NCBI GenBank assembly: GCA_015069415.1 | Contig: SVIQ01000001.1 | Location: 75,860-139,859, forward strand | Source of the DNA: Clostridiales bacterium | Lineage (GTDB): Bacteria; Bacillota; Clostridia; Christensenellales; UBA1242 | Direction: 5' to 3' | DNA: 64,000 nt | In this document: positions 27,670 through 35,869 of the stretch, piece after piece | How positions within the stretch are numbered: the first letter of the stretch is position 1 | Layout: every line of letters begins with the position of its first letter | The notes under the pieces: generated by a model | What the model was told of the DNA's origin: nothing | What the model saw: the letters and a program-made list of their open reading frames with translations, nothing else | Database searches by the model: none | Translations under genes and position numbers: made by a program

Positions 27670-28731
27670 TTAAATTTTCAAACTTTTTACAAAATGGCAA
27701 TCGCCCATTTTTTCTGTTGTAACGTAGCCAGGTTTAGCTTTAACAACGTCAACAAGACGATTAACAATTGTAGCACAAGTCATTTCAACAGTTGCAGGTT
27801 TATTTACAGTGATTGTTGTAGTTGGTTCTCCTTCAACCGTCCATTCGTTTTGGTCAAACTCATCTGGTCCGTAAACTTTACCGATACATTCGCTTTCAAT
27901 AATGATTCCTTCTTTAGTTTCAGTAGTAACTACAGCGCTCATTCCTGTTGCATTACCCTTCTTAATTTTCATTCCTAATGTTGTTGAATTTAAATCTTTC
28001 TTGTAAGTTGTAGGAATACATTTTTGAGATTGACGTGTTACTGTAAGACCAAGATATGAACACAACCAACCATTGACAGTCCACATGTAAGATGGAGAAT
28101 ATTCACCCTTATCAATCATTCTTTGTCTAACTTTGTCGCTAACATTGTCAGCTGAAGCGATTTGTTTTTCAAACTCTTCAAGAGTAAGACCTGCACCATG
28201 AACTTCTGCAAGAGCAATTCCGTAGTCTTCAACATTATAACTACTTCTACCTTTAATTTTAGTGATAGATTGAGTTGTTCCAGCAAGCATTCCAATCAAA
28301 CTTCCCCAAGAAATATCTTGATAACCAGAACCACAAAGAGTACAATTATTTTTCTTTGCAAGTCTGTCTAATTTTTCAGTTAATTTCTTTGAAGAATTCC
28401 ATGGATAGAATGCTTCTTCACATGTTGAAATTGCATTAACGCCATTTCTAGCACATGCTTCAAATGCTTCATAACAATCTTTCATCAAGCTCATTGTTGT
28501 AATAATAGCAATGTCAGGTTTTGTTTCTTGAAGAACAGCATCAATATTTTTGATGTCGTCAATTTTTACTTTTTTAGCTTTTCCGCCCATAATTTCAGAG
28601 ATATCTTTTCCAATTCTATCTTCCGCGATATCAAATGCGCAAACAATCCTTCCACCCTTTTCATAAACATAACGCATTGTGTAAGCGCTCATTTTTCCAC
28701 AACCAATTTGTGCAACTTTTAAACTTTTCAT
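27670..28731 (-). CDS. 2,4-diaminopentanoate dehydrogenase-like NAD(P)-dependent dehydrogenase
   Basis: A 353-residue protein with an N-terminal Rossmann domain (VAQIGCGKMSAYT at residues 6-18) of the DapB type. The middle domain resembles 2,4-diaminopentanoate dehydrogenase (CTLCGSGYQDISWGSLIG), an enzyme of clostridial ornithine fermentation. Related proteins are often annotated only as dihydrodipicolinate reductase-like. None of the other ornithine-fermentation genes (ord or ora families) is visible in this window, so the substrate is uncertain. AAAGGAG precedes the ATG. The gene is monocistronic, between tRNA-Arg and tRNA-Leu, on the opposite strand. Confidence 0.7.
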   Translation of the reverse strand: MKSLKVAQIGCGKMSAYTMRYVYEKGGRIVCAFDIAEDRIGKDISEIMGGKAKKVKIDDIKNIDAVLQETKPDIAIITTMSLMKDCYEAFEACARNGVNAISTCEEAFYPWNSSKKLTEKLDRLAKKNNCTLCGSGYQDISWGSLIGMLAGTTQSITKIKGRSSYNVEDYGIALAEVHGAGLTLEEFEKQIASADNVSDKVRQRMIDKGEYSPSYMWTVNGWLCSYLGLTVTRQSQKCIPTTYKKDLNSTTLGMKIKKGNATGMSAVVTTETKEGIIIESECIGKVYGPDEFDQNEWTVEGEPTTTITVNKPATVEMTCATIVNRLVDVVKAKPGYVTTEKMGDCHFVKSLKI

Positions 28732-28876
28732 AACTTTCTCCTTTCATTAATATTATTTTAAATAAAATGATAAAAAAATACAAACAAAATTTAAAATTTT
28801 TATTAAATTCTTATATATATATTTGTAAAAATATAAAAATGTTAAAAATTTTTATCAAACACTTATATAATTCTTG

Positions 28877-28905
28877 TTGACTAATCAAAATTTTAAAGTT
28901 AAAAT
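28877..28905 (+). promoter_or_regulatory. Promoter of tRNA-Leu
   Basis: TTGACT, 17 bases, TAAAAT, ending eight bases before the tRNA. Confidence 0.75.
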
Positions 28906-28913
28906 TAAAATAT

Positions 28914-28995
28914 GCAGATGTGGCGGAATGGCAGACGCACTAGCTTCAGGCGCTAGCGGGCAACCATGCAAGTTCAAATCTTGTCATCTGCACCA
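28914..28995 (+). tRNA. tRNA-Leu (anticodon CAG)
   Basis: An 82-base class II tRNA. The acceptor arms are GCAGATG and CATCTGC, and the anticodon stem is CTAGC/GCTAG with loop TTCAGGC and anticodon CAG at 28947-28949. G37 follows as usual. The variable arm is shorter than in many Leu tRNAs, and the CCA is encoded. It reads CTG codons, rare in such an AT-rich genome. Confidence 0.92.
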
Positions 28996-29018
28996 AACCA
29001 AGTTCCTTGGAGGAAATT

Positions 29019-29582
29019 ATGAAATATGAAAAATATTATAAACTTATAGAAGAACAATCAAAAATTTTTGATAAAACACAAAATTGTCAAATCGGTCAAA
29101 CATGGAAATATCATTTACTTCCCGTAATACAAAATGCTTGCATGCTTGCTGATAAATACGGTGCAGATAAAGACGTTGTAGAGGTTTCTGCTATATTTCA
29201 TGACTACGCAGATTTATTAGATTTCGCAAATCGAGACAATCATCATATTTTAGGAGCAGAACTCGCTGAAGGAATTTTATCTGAAGATAATTTTCCTCAA
29301 GAATTTATTAACAAGGTTAAACTTTGTATAAAAAATCATAGAGCAAGTGTTGTAAAAGAAAAATTTTCAATTGAAGAAATTTGTGTAGCAGACGCCGATG
29401 CAATAAGTCATTTGGATAACGTCGTAGAATTAATATGTTGGAGAGCTTATCTTGGAGAAGATATAATGACATGTAATAATTTTGTAAAGAAAAAAATCGA
29501 AAAAAGTTATGCAAAAATGAGCAATGAAACAAAAGACCTTATGAAAGAAAAATATGAAAGTATTATGAAGATTTTGTTTTAA
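29019..29582 (+). CDS. HD-domain hydrolase
   Basis: A 187-residue metal-dependent phosphohydrolase of the HD superfamily. Visible ligands are H32, the HD pair H61-D62 in IFHDYADLL, a further HH in RDNHHILGAEL, and a late Asp in CVADADAISHLDN. Small stand-alone HD proteins hydrolyse nucleotides or other phosphate esters; the substrate cannot be read from sequence. TGGAGGAA precedes the ATG at 29019. The gene starts 24 bases after the CCA of tRNA-Leu with no terminator or separate promoter, so it is probably cotranscribed with the tRNA. Confidence 0.85.
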   Translation: MKYEKYYKLIEEQSKIFDKTQNCQIGQTWKYHLLPVIQNACMLADKYGADKDVVEVSAIFHDYADLLDFANRDNHHILGAELAEGILSEDNFPQEFINKVKLCIKNHRASVVKEKFSIEEICVADADAISHLDNVVELICWRAYLGEDIMTCNNFVKKKIEKSYAKMSNETKDLMKEKYESIMKILF

Positions 29583-29702
29583 ATATCAAAACAGTTTTGT
29601 AAAATTACAAAATTAATTATAGTAAAAATCAAAATGGATAAAGTTGAAGATACAATTTAATGCGAATAAAAAAAGATTTAAATTTAAAATAATGAGGTGA
29701 CA

Positions 29703-30326
29703 ATGAATAAAAAAGAAATTTTAAAATATTCAAATTTCAGAAAATGTTTTAATTTTAATTATGAAAATTTGGTTGTAAAAGATGATAAAATTTTCTTTAA
29801 AGGAGAACTCGTTGAAGACTCTGAAAAAAAGTATGCCGAGGGAGAAAACTTCATCAATGTCGGTTACAATTTTAAAAATAGCAAAGCAAAAGCTTTATCA
29901 AATTTATTCCCTATTAAATTCAAATTTCGTGGAAAAATCGTTAACAGTATTGAGGGAGTTTTGCAAGGAATAAAATATAAAAATCAGACAATTCAAAACC
30001 AAATTTTAGAATACTCTGGTCTTGACGCTTACCACACTCGTAGTGCTAACAGTCTAGATTTTTGGAGTAATTCCGGACTCCTTTACTGGCAAGGAAAAGA
30101 GATTGTTAGAGAGAGTGAAGAATATCAATTATTCTTAGACGAACTCTACCTTTCAGTACTAAAAAATCCACTTTATCAACAATTCTTGCTTGCAACTGAA
30201 AATAAATATATTCTTCACCACATCGGATGCGAAAATGCGAACGAAACAGTACTAACAAGATTCGAATATGAACAAAGATTAAACAGTTTAAGAGCGTACT
30301 TAAAAAACATAAAAAAAGATTTATAA
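29703..30326 (+). CDS. Hypothetical protein, possibly NADAR/YbiA-like
   Basis: A 207-residue soluble protein not confidently recognised. The segment FRGKIVNSIEGVLQGIKYKN (about 75-94) recalls the VEHYFQAQKF signature of YbiA/NADAR N-glycosidase-type proteins, with the glutamate at E84. The later stretch NPLYQQFLLATENKYILHH resembles their FxxxLLATG region. NADAR proteins act on ADP-ribose-like or riboflavin-pathway glycosides. The resemblance is by eye and weak. ATGAGGTGAC supplies the ribosome site for the ATG at 29703. It is the last plus-strand gene before the convergent secretion module. Confidence 0.6.
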   Translation: MNKKEILKYSNFRKCFNFNYENLVVKDDKIFFKGELVEDSEKKYAEGENFINVGYNFKNSKAKALSNLFPIKFKFRGKIVNSIEGVLQGIKYKNQTIQNQILEYSGLDAYHTRSANSLDFWSNSGLLYWQGKEIVRESEEYQLFLDELYLSVLKNPLYQQFLLATENKYILHHIGCENANETVLTRFEYEQRLNSLRAYLKNIKKDL

Positions 30327-30491
30327 AATTCATTAATAAATAACTAATAAATACTTTAAAATTATATTAATTATATTTTTGAAATTAAAATTTTATATTT
30401 TATAATTGCTTAAAATAAGTAAAAAAATAGTAAAATATAAATAATTTAATAAATAATAATTAAATAATTTATAACAAAAATACAATAAATC

Positions 30492-30520
30492 AAAAAAAGA
30501 TGCGTATCGCATCTTTTTTT
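30492..30520 (-). terminator. Terminator at the end of the secretion module
   Basis: A perfect 13-base-pair hairpin, AAAAAAAGATGCG with CGCATCTTTTTTT, loop TAT. The stop codon of the VirB4 gene overlaps its edge. Confidence 0.9.
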
Positions 30521-33281
30521 AACCAAATAATCTTTTATTTTTGCTTTCGCCTTCGCCCATGATTTCTCTAACCCAAGGAAGCGCATGAATATCAACAAAC
30601 GATCTATCCATAGGTCCAGTAATAAAGAATGCACGACCAAGTGGAGCTGTAACAATACCTTCTTGTTCGGTTTTGTTAATACCTCCAGCAGATTTGTAAA
30701 GTGAAAGCAAGTCAGCCATATCGTTTGGCGCAAGTTGTAAAATTAAGCTATATTGACACGCGTTAATAATAGCAGCAGATCTTCTTTGAATCTCTGGAGT
30801 TCCCAAGAAGTCTTTAATATTTTGCGTAATAACAATTTGCATACCTTGATATTTACGAATACGTTTAGCCATTTCAGCCATAAAGTTAAGCGCAACTGGA
30901 GCATCTGGATCAATAAACATGTGAGCTTCATCGACCGCGATAACAACTTGACGTTTAATGTCGTTACCAGTTTTAGCTTTGTAGTCAGCATTAAATTTCT
31001 TGTTGTTAATAATTTCGTTGTTCAAGTATTTAAACACTAACAACATTTGAGCATTAGCCAACTTATTATTTTTACTTGCAAACAATGTTTGGAAGTTGAA
31101 TGTAATCAAGTTTTCATCAGTAAGAATTGATGTTGGTCCATTCCAAAGGTCAGAGTTACGTCCGCCTGTTGCAAACTTTTGAATATATGTTTCAAGAACC
31201 AACAGATTTGTACGATAGAACTGATCTTTTTCTTTCTTGAGTTTTGTTTTGATTAGATCAAACAAATCATCAAATATTGGATAATCTTCAGCCTTTAACT
31301 TAGAAATATTTGTTTTTTCGTTAATACCTTTTTTGTTGTAAAGTTCAACAACTAAAGTGTTAAGAGTTTCGAACGCATCCGAACTAATTCCTTCTAGAAT
31401 AGCTCTAAAGAATTGCTCTAAGAATTGCAAGTGGGTAAAGAATGTTTTGTTTCCACCTTTAGACTGAAGTTCTTCAATTTTAGAAATATCATCTTCGTCT
31501 TCTTCGCTACCTTCTTCCAAATCTTCAAGCGATGCCATGATATGGAACGGATTTAAAATACCAGACTTATTACTACCAACGTCGATAACTTTTCCGCCTA
31601 AATTATAAGTAAGAATATCATACTCTTGTTCCGGGTCAAGGATGAACATTTTTGTTCTATCCGCAGCAAGGTTAGTAAGAATTGTTTTAACAGCATAAGA
31701 TTTACCAGATCCCGACTTACCAACAACCATAAGGTTAGAGTTAATACGTCCAGACACTCTATCTCTTGTAAAGAAGTCAATGAACAATGGATATCCACTA
31801 GCAGTTGAATCTCCAATGTAGAAACCAGCAGGGTCTTGCATAATTGAGTCAACCATAGGGAACGCAGATGCAATTGTAGTTGTCGGCATCATACGATGGA
31901 AAGGTCTCAATGTGTCGATTCTGTTCAAACTTGAAGACACAAATCCGTCAACTTGACGACCGAACAAGTCAGAGTACTTAAATCCATATTGTTTTAAAGT
32001 GTTTTTAAATTCTTTTCTATATTGCTCTTCAACACGACAATGAATTGAAATGTCATAAAGTTGTTCGTTGTTAGTTTTTAAATCTCTAAGCAAATCACGT
32101 AAAGTTTGAATATCTGTTTGTTTTTCAATCATTTCACTAGATCTATACGTTCTGTCAAGTCTAGCCTCTTTTTCCATAAGTGCACGGTCAATTGCTTTCT
32201 CGCCCTTTTCTTTGTCAACAGGCATAATGTTCATAATAACACGTGTGCCTTCTTGATTGAATATTGGACAAGCCCAACCGTTTCCAACTTCCAAAGGATA
32301 ATTAGAAATTACCATTTGCTTATATGATTTTTTGTCCATTACCATACGTCCGATTTTAAATTCTACCTTATCAGGCATAATCCAATCGTTAACTTGGCTA
32401 GGAGCAAGACGCTCAATTTCAGCATCTGAATAAACTGATTGATAATTTGATTTCAAGAAACTAATCAAATCGTTCTCTTCTAAAATTCTAGCATTGATTG
32501 AGTACTGTCCGCTTGTAAGATCGGCAACCATACCTTTAGCAGTATCTTCAAGCGCCTCTCTGTCGTTTCCGTAAATTACAAAATAGTAATGATTTTGTAA
32601 AATCGGCTCTGCTTTAATCGCAGTGTTTAACATGTCGACACGCTCACGGAAAATTAGCGAACGTGTTTCCATTTCCATTACTGAATATTGCCCTGCTTCA
32701 TGAAGTTCATTTAACAACGCAAACTTTTTATCGTCATTTTTTAAGAACTGGTCAAGACGCATAGGTTTAACCGTCTTAACAAGACTTGCTCTTTGATACT
32801 GATTAATACGTTTCATGGCATGAGACAAAGTTAACACCAACGAATCCCTTGCATTTTCTTGCATAAGGTCCATTGCAACAGCCTTCATCTCAATTACCAT
32901 ACCAGAATAATCTTCAAAGTTAATATATCTACCCGTTTCAATGTTAATGAAAGGTGTAATACTTGTCATTGGCTTGTAGCCACGTTTTTTCTTAGAATTT
33001 TTAATATACTTTCTACTAAAAGCAGAGAATCTAATGATGAGGACGAAAGACCCATAAAGTCTTAACCCCTCATCAATAGGCAAGTACATAGAAAATGCAA
33101 TAGCAAGCCAACCCATAAGAGCATAAACACGATAATCATACCCATTAATCTTGAACAAGTTACTTGCAATGATAACAATAGCAAAGACAAGACACAAGAT
33201 ACCAAGAATGATATCCCCAAACGTGACATTCTTAAAAAATTCAGTTTTAACCCGAGTCTTGCCCGGAATGTATCTTATCAT
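30519..33281 (-). CDS. virB4: Type IV secretion ATPase VirB4, with fused VirB3-like N-terminus
   Basis: A 920-residue motor ATPase of type IV secretion. The first 95 or so residues have two membrane helices (about 23-46 and 50-85) followed by basic residues, as in VirB3/PrgI-type proteins, so this looks like a VirB3-VirB4 fusion. The FtsK/HerA-type ATPase follows: Walker A VGKSGSGKSYAVK near residue 520 and Walker B VVIAVDEAHMF near 780, then TQNIKDFLG and a C-terminal arginine-rich region. It drives pilus assembly and substrate transport at the cytoplasmic membrane. AAGGGGTAAAC precedes the ATG, 16 bases after the VirB6-like gene. It is the last gene of the module. Confidence 0.92.
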   Translation of the reverse strand: MIRYIPGKTRVKTEFFKNVTFGDIILGILCLVFAIVIIASNLFKINGYDYRVYALMGWLAIAFSMYLPIDEGLRLYGSFVLIIRFSAFSRKYIKNSKKKRGYKPMTSITPFINIETGRYINFEDYSGMVIEMKAVAMDLMQENARDSLVLTLSHAMKRINQYQRASLVKTVKPMRLDQFLKNDDKKFALLNELHEAGQYSVMEMETRSLIFRERVDMLNTAIKAEPILQNHYYFVIYGNDREALEDTAKGMVADLTSGQYSINARILEENDLISFLKSNYQSVYSDAEIERLAPSQVNDWIMPDKVEFKIGRMVMDKKSYKQMVISNYPLEVGNGWACPIFNQEGTRVIMNIMPVDKEKGEKAIDRALMEKEARLDRTYRSSEMIEKQTDIQTLRDLLRDLKTNNEQLYDISIHCRVEEQYRKEFKNTLKQYGFKYSDLFGRQVDGFVSSSLNRIDTLRPFHRMMPTTTIASAFPMVDSIMQDPAGFYIGDSTASGYPLFIDFFTRDRVSGRINSNLMVVGKSGSGKSYAVKTILTNLAADRTKMFILDPEQEYDILTYNLGGKVIDVGSNKSGILNPFHIMASLEDLEEGSEEDEDDISKIEELQSKGGNKTFFTHLQFLEQFFRAILEGISSDAFETLNTLVVELYNKKGINEKTNISKLKAEDYPIFDDLFDLIKTKLKKEKDQFYRTNLLVLETYIQKFATGGRNSDLWNGPTSILTDENLITFNFQTLFASKNNKLANAQMLLVFKYLNNEIINNKKFNADYKAKTGNDIKRQVVIAVDEAHMFIDPDAPVALNFMAEMAKRIRKYQGMQIVITQNIKDFLGTPEIQRRSAAIINACQYSLILQLAPNDMADLLSLYKSAGGINKTEQEGIVTAPLGRAFFITGPMDRSFVDIHALPWVREIMGEGESKNKRLFG

Positions 33282-33297
33282 GTTTACCCCTTAAGTT

Positions 33298-35583
33298 TTA
33301 TTTTTTTGCAGGATTCATAGCCTTTCTAGTTCCTTCATTTGATTGATATTGAGCATGTGCAACTCCAGCAATGTCATCACCAACCTTATACAATGATTTT
33401 AATAAGTCTACTATTCCGTCTATTCCCTCCAATGATTCTCCTCTATCGATTGCAGCCGTCAACTCATCTTTTTTATCTCTAATAGCTCTAGCCCTAGATT
33501 CAGTTTCACTTCCCTTCACTTTGCCTTCACCTATGCCGCTTATTGCCTTTTGAAGTTCTGCACCAGCTGTAACAATTGCCTCTTCTATTGCAGTATATCT
33601 AGCAGTCAAACCTTCAATTTCTCTCTGCGTTCTATCAATCTCCGCCTGTTTTTCCGCCTTTTTAGTTTTAGATCCAAGTTTAGAAAGCTCTTGTTGTTGC
33701 AGTCTCAACTTTTTGCGAGCTTCATCTAATGCTGTAGAAACATTTTTTCTACGGCCTATAGCTATTGAATATCCTTTATCTGCGGCTTTTAAAGCTTTAA
33801 TTTTCTTAATATCATTTTCAGCATATTGCGCATTCCTTTTATATTGCGTGACAGTTACAGCAGCTTTGTCGCTCGCAGCTGCTATTGCGTCAGCTCTTAG
33901 CATTGCTAATTCCTTTTCCCCATAACCTGACATTTCAAAAGCATCATAATCAGTTGTTTTAGCGCCTCCTGCCATTACTGATTGATAAATTTTATATGGA
34001 TCGGTTGATCCTGCAATAGCTTGATCAATTTCTCTTTTTATTTCTTCCCTACTCATTCCTCCAAGCCCAATAGCTGCAACTTCGCCCAAATGTGAAATTC
34101 CAGACAACAAAGTCTTCCCAGTACCTTTCAGAGCCACTTTCAATCCTTTAGCTTTACCCGTAGTATGACTAGCCGCATCCTTATAATTTTTATAAAAAAC
34201 ATTTTTTGCTCCACGGCCAATCCATGTCGCTGCCGAAGCAGTTCCTCTTATAGTACTTGATGTTGCATTAATAGCACCTTTGACAATCTTCCTTTGATTC
34301 TCTCTGAATTTCTTGGCTGTGCCAGTCACTTTCCCATAAGTGCCTTTCACGCTACCAGCTAGACCAGCACCGTCAGAGTAAGCATTTCCGCCACCAACGA
34401 AACTAGTAATCATAGAAATAAAATCTTTTACAACATACAGTCCTGCTATCATAAGAAGTAAAGATGTTAGACCTAACAAGTCTAAAACATTAAAACCTGG
34501 CATATTTATTCCATCAATGAGAGGAATAATTGCATAGAACAAATTCATCCCTGCTACTGCTCCATAGGCGCTTAAAATATTTTCTTTTACTTTACCTGTG
34601 TAAGATTTTACCGCATTACCATCATCAAGAGGATATAAAGCACAAAGTGCTGGACTAATTACAAACAGCATTAGAAGAATGAACATACGTTTAACCATTC
34701 CAAATGTAATAAAGACTAGAGCATATATCGAGAAGATACCACCCGCTATCATAATAATATAGTTAAAGTTTACTAATCGATACCATGTTTCAACACCCCA
34801 CCAAGAGTAAATATCTCTTGCATTACCTCCGGTGATTGAATAACATGCATCAACGATTTGAGCACATTCTTCTTTTGTCAATCCATCTTTGATTGTATAT
34901 CTATCTGACAAACCACAGTCGTCAACTAATTTTTGAAGTTTCTCACCCAAACATTCTCCTTCAGTCCATAAAATACCGTCGGTCTTTGCATCTATATCTA
35001 ATTTCCCACCAGGTAAACACTCATCCCAAGAGCCATAACGAATTTCGTTTGCATTGTATGCTGATGATATAAACAATTTTCTAGAAAAACTAGTTTCATT
35101 CCCAGCTGGCGAGGTAGCACCATTAATTGCCTCAAGTAAAATGTTACCAAACATTACACCAAGTAAGCAACAAACTGGAATAAAAATGAAATTCGCAAGA
35201 CCAATGAAAGTTCCTCCAATGATTTGTTGCCATGTTTTTCTTTTCGAAGAGTAAACGTTTTTAATGAATGCTAAAACTGTAAAAATGATAATTAAGAAAA
35301 TTGCAAGAATTAAAATTGATCCAAATAAATTTTGAATTAAATCAGAATTAAAAAAGTAGTAAAGAATTCCCGCATGTTGATCTCCATCTGGACCAAATAT
35401 CTGAGTAATATCATTATCTATTACCGTTTTTTTAGAATGGAACATGCTTCCATGATCATATTCAACACTTCCTGTTCCAGCAAAAGCCTTGAACAATCCT
35501 TCTATTCCATCCATAAGCAAAAATATTACACTAAACAATGGATAAATAAGTGTTCCAAGTACACCTAATAATGCATCAATCAT
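33298..35583 (-). CDS. VirB6/TrbL-like polytopic channel protein of type IV secretion
   Basis: A 761-residue protein. It has an N-terminal hydrophobic segment, a cluster of about seven membrane helices (to about residue 395), and an exposed loop (about 150-250) with paired cysteines in WDECLPG, EGECLG, VDDCG and ACYSI. A long cytoplasmic tail follows (about 400-761), Gly/Lys/Ala-rich and then coiled coil with KLRLQQQELSKLG. This matches VirB6/TrbL-type components that form the inner-membrane channel. AAGGAGAAAGGC precedes the ATG. Placement directly before virB4 fits. The tail is richer in G+C and Ala codons than neighbouring genes. No enzyme motif is present. Confidence 0.8.
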   Translation of the reverse strand: MIDALLGVLGTLIYPLFSVIFLLMDGIEGLFKAFAGTGSVEYDHGSMFHSKKTVIDNDITQIFGPDGDQHAGILYYFFNSDLIQNLFGSILILAIFLIIIFTVLAFIKNVYSSKRKTWQQIIGGTFIGLANFIFIPVCCLLGVMFGNILLEAINGATSPAGNETSFSRKLFISSAYNANEIRYGSWDECLPGGKLDIDAKTDGILWTEGECLGEKLQKLVDDCGLSDRYTIKDGLTKEECAQIVDACYSITGGNARDIYSWWGVETWYRLVNFNYIIMIAGGIFSIYALVFITFGMVKRMFILLMLFVISPALCALYPLDDGNAVKSYTGKVKENILSAYGAVAGMNLFYAIIPLIDGINMPGFNVLDLLGLTSLLLMIAGLYVVKDFISMITSFVGGGNAYSDGAGLAGSVKGTYGKVTGTAKKFRENQRKIVKGAINATSSTIRGTASAATWIGRGAKNVFYKNYKDAASHTTGKAKGLKVALKGTGKTLLSGISHLGEVAAIGLGGMSREEIKREIDQAIAGSTDPYKIYQSVMAGGAKTTDYDAFEMSGYGEKELAMLRADAIAAASDKAAVTVTQYKRNAQYAENDIKKIKALKAADKGYSIAIGRRKNVSTALDEARKKLRLQQQELSKLGSKTKKAEKQAEIDRTQREIEGLTARYTAIEEAIVTAGAELQKAISGIGEGKVKGSETESRARAIRDKKDELTAAIDRGESLEGIDGIVDLLKSLYKVGDDIAGVAHAQYQSNEGTRKAMNPAKK

Positions 35584-35589
35584 GCCTTT

Positions 35590-35846
35590 CTCCTTTTTTC
35601 TTAAAGTAAAATTTAAGAATTTACATAATATCTTAAATATATTATATACTAAAATAAAAAATTAATCAATGAAATTTTACATAAATCTTCTTGTTTTTAC
35701 AAGTTTTTCATATGAACAAAACTTAATATTTAATATCTTAGGGCTCCCAACAAACGAATGTTTAGAAGGGTATGCTCAGAAGTTGCTTAAAAATGAAGTT
35801 TAAACATTTAAGTTTAAACGATTAAAAAAGTGCATACTTCGAGCAA
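35590..35846. other. Intergenic region inside the secretion module
   Basis: About 250 bases of AT-rich DNA between the acidic protein gene and the VirB6-like gene, holding short imperfect inverted repeats around 35770-35845 but no open frame and no convincing promoter. Confidence 0.5.
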
Positions 35847-35869
35847 AAAAGAGGTTTCAAACCTCTTTA
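35847..35869 (-). terminator. Hairpin after the acidic membrane protein gene
   Basis: AAAGAGGT with ACCTCTTT, five-base loop, T-run on the minus strand. The stop codon lies in the stem, and the hairpin may limit read-through into the VirB6-like gene. Confidence 0.75.
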
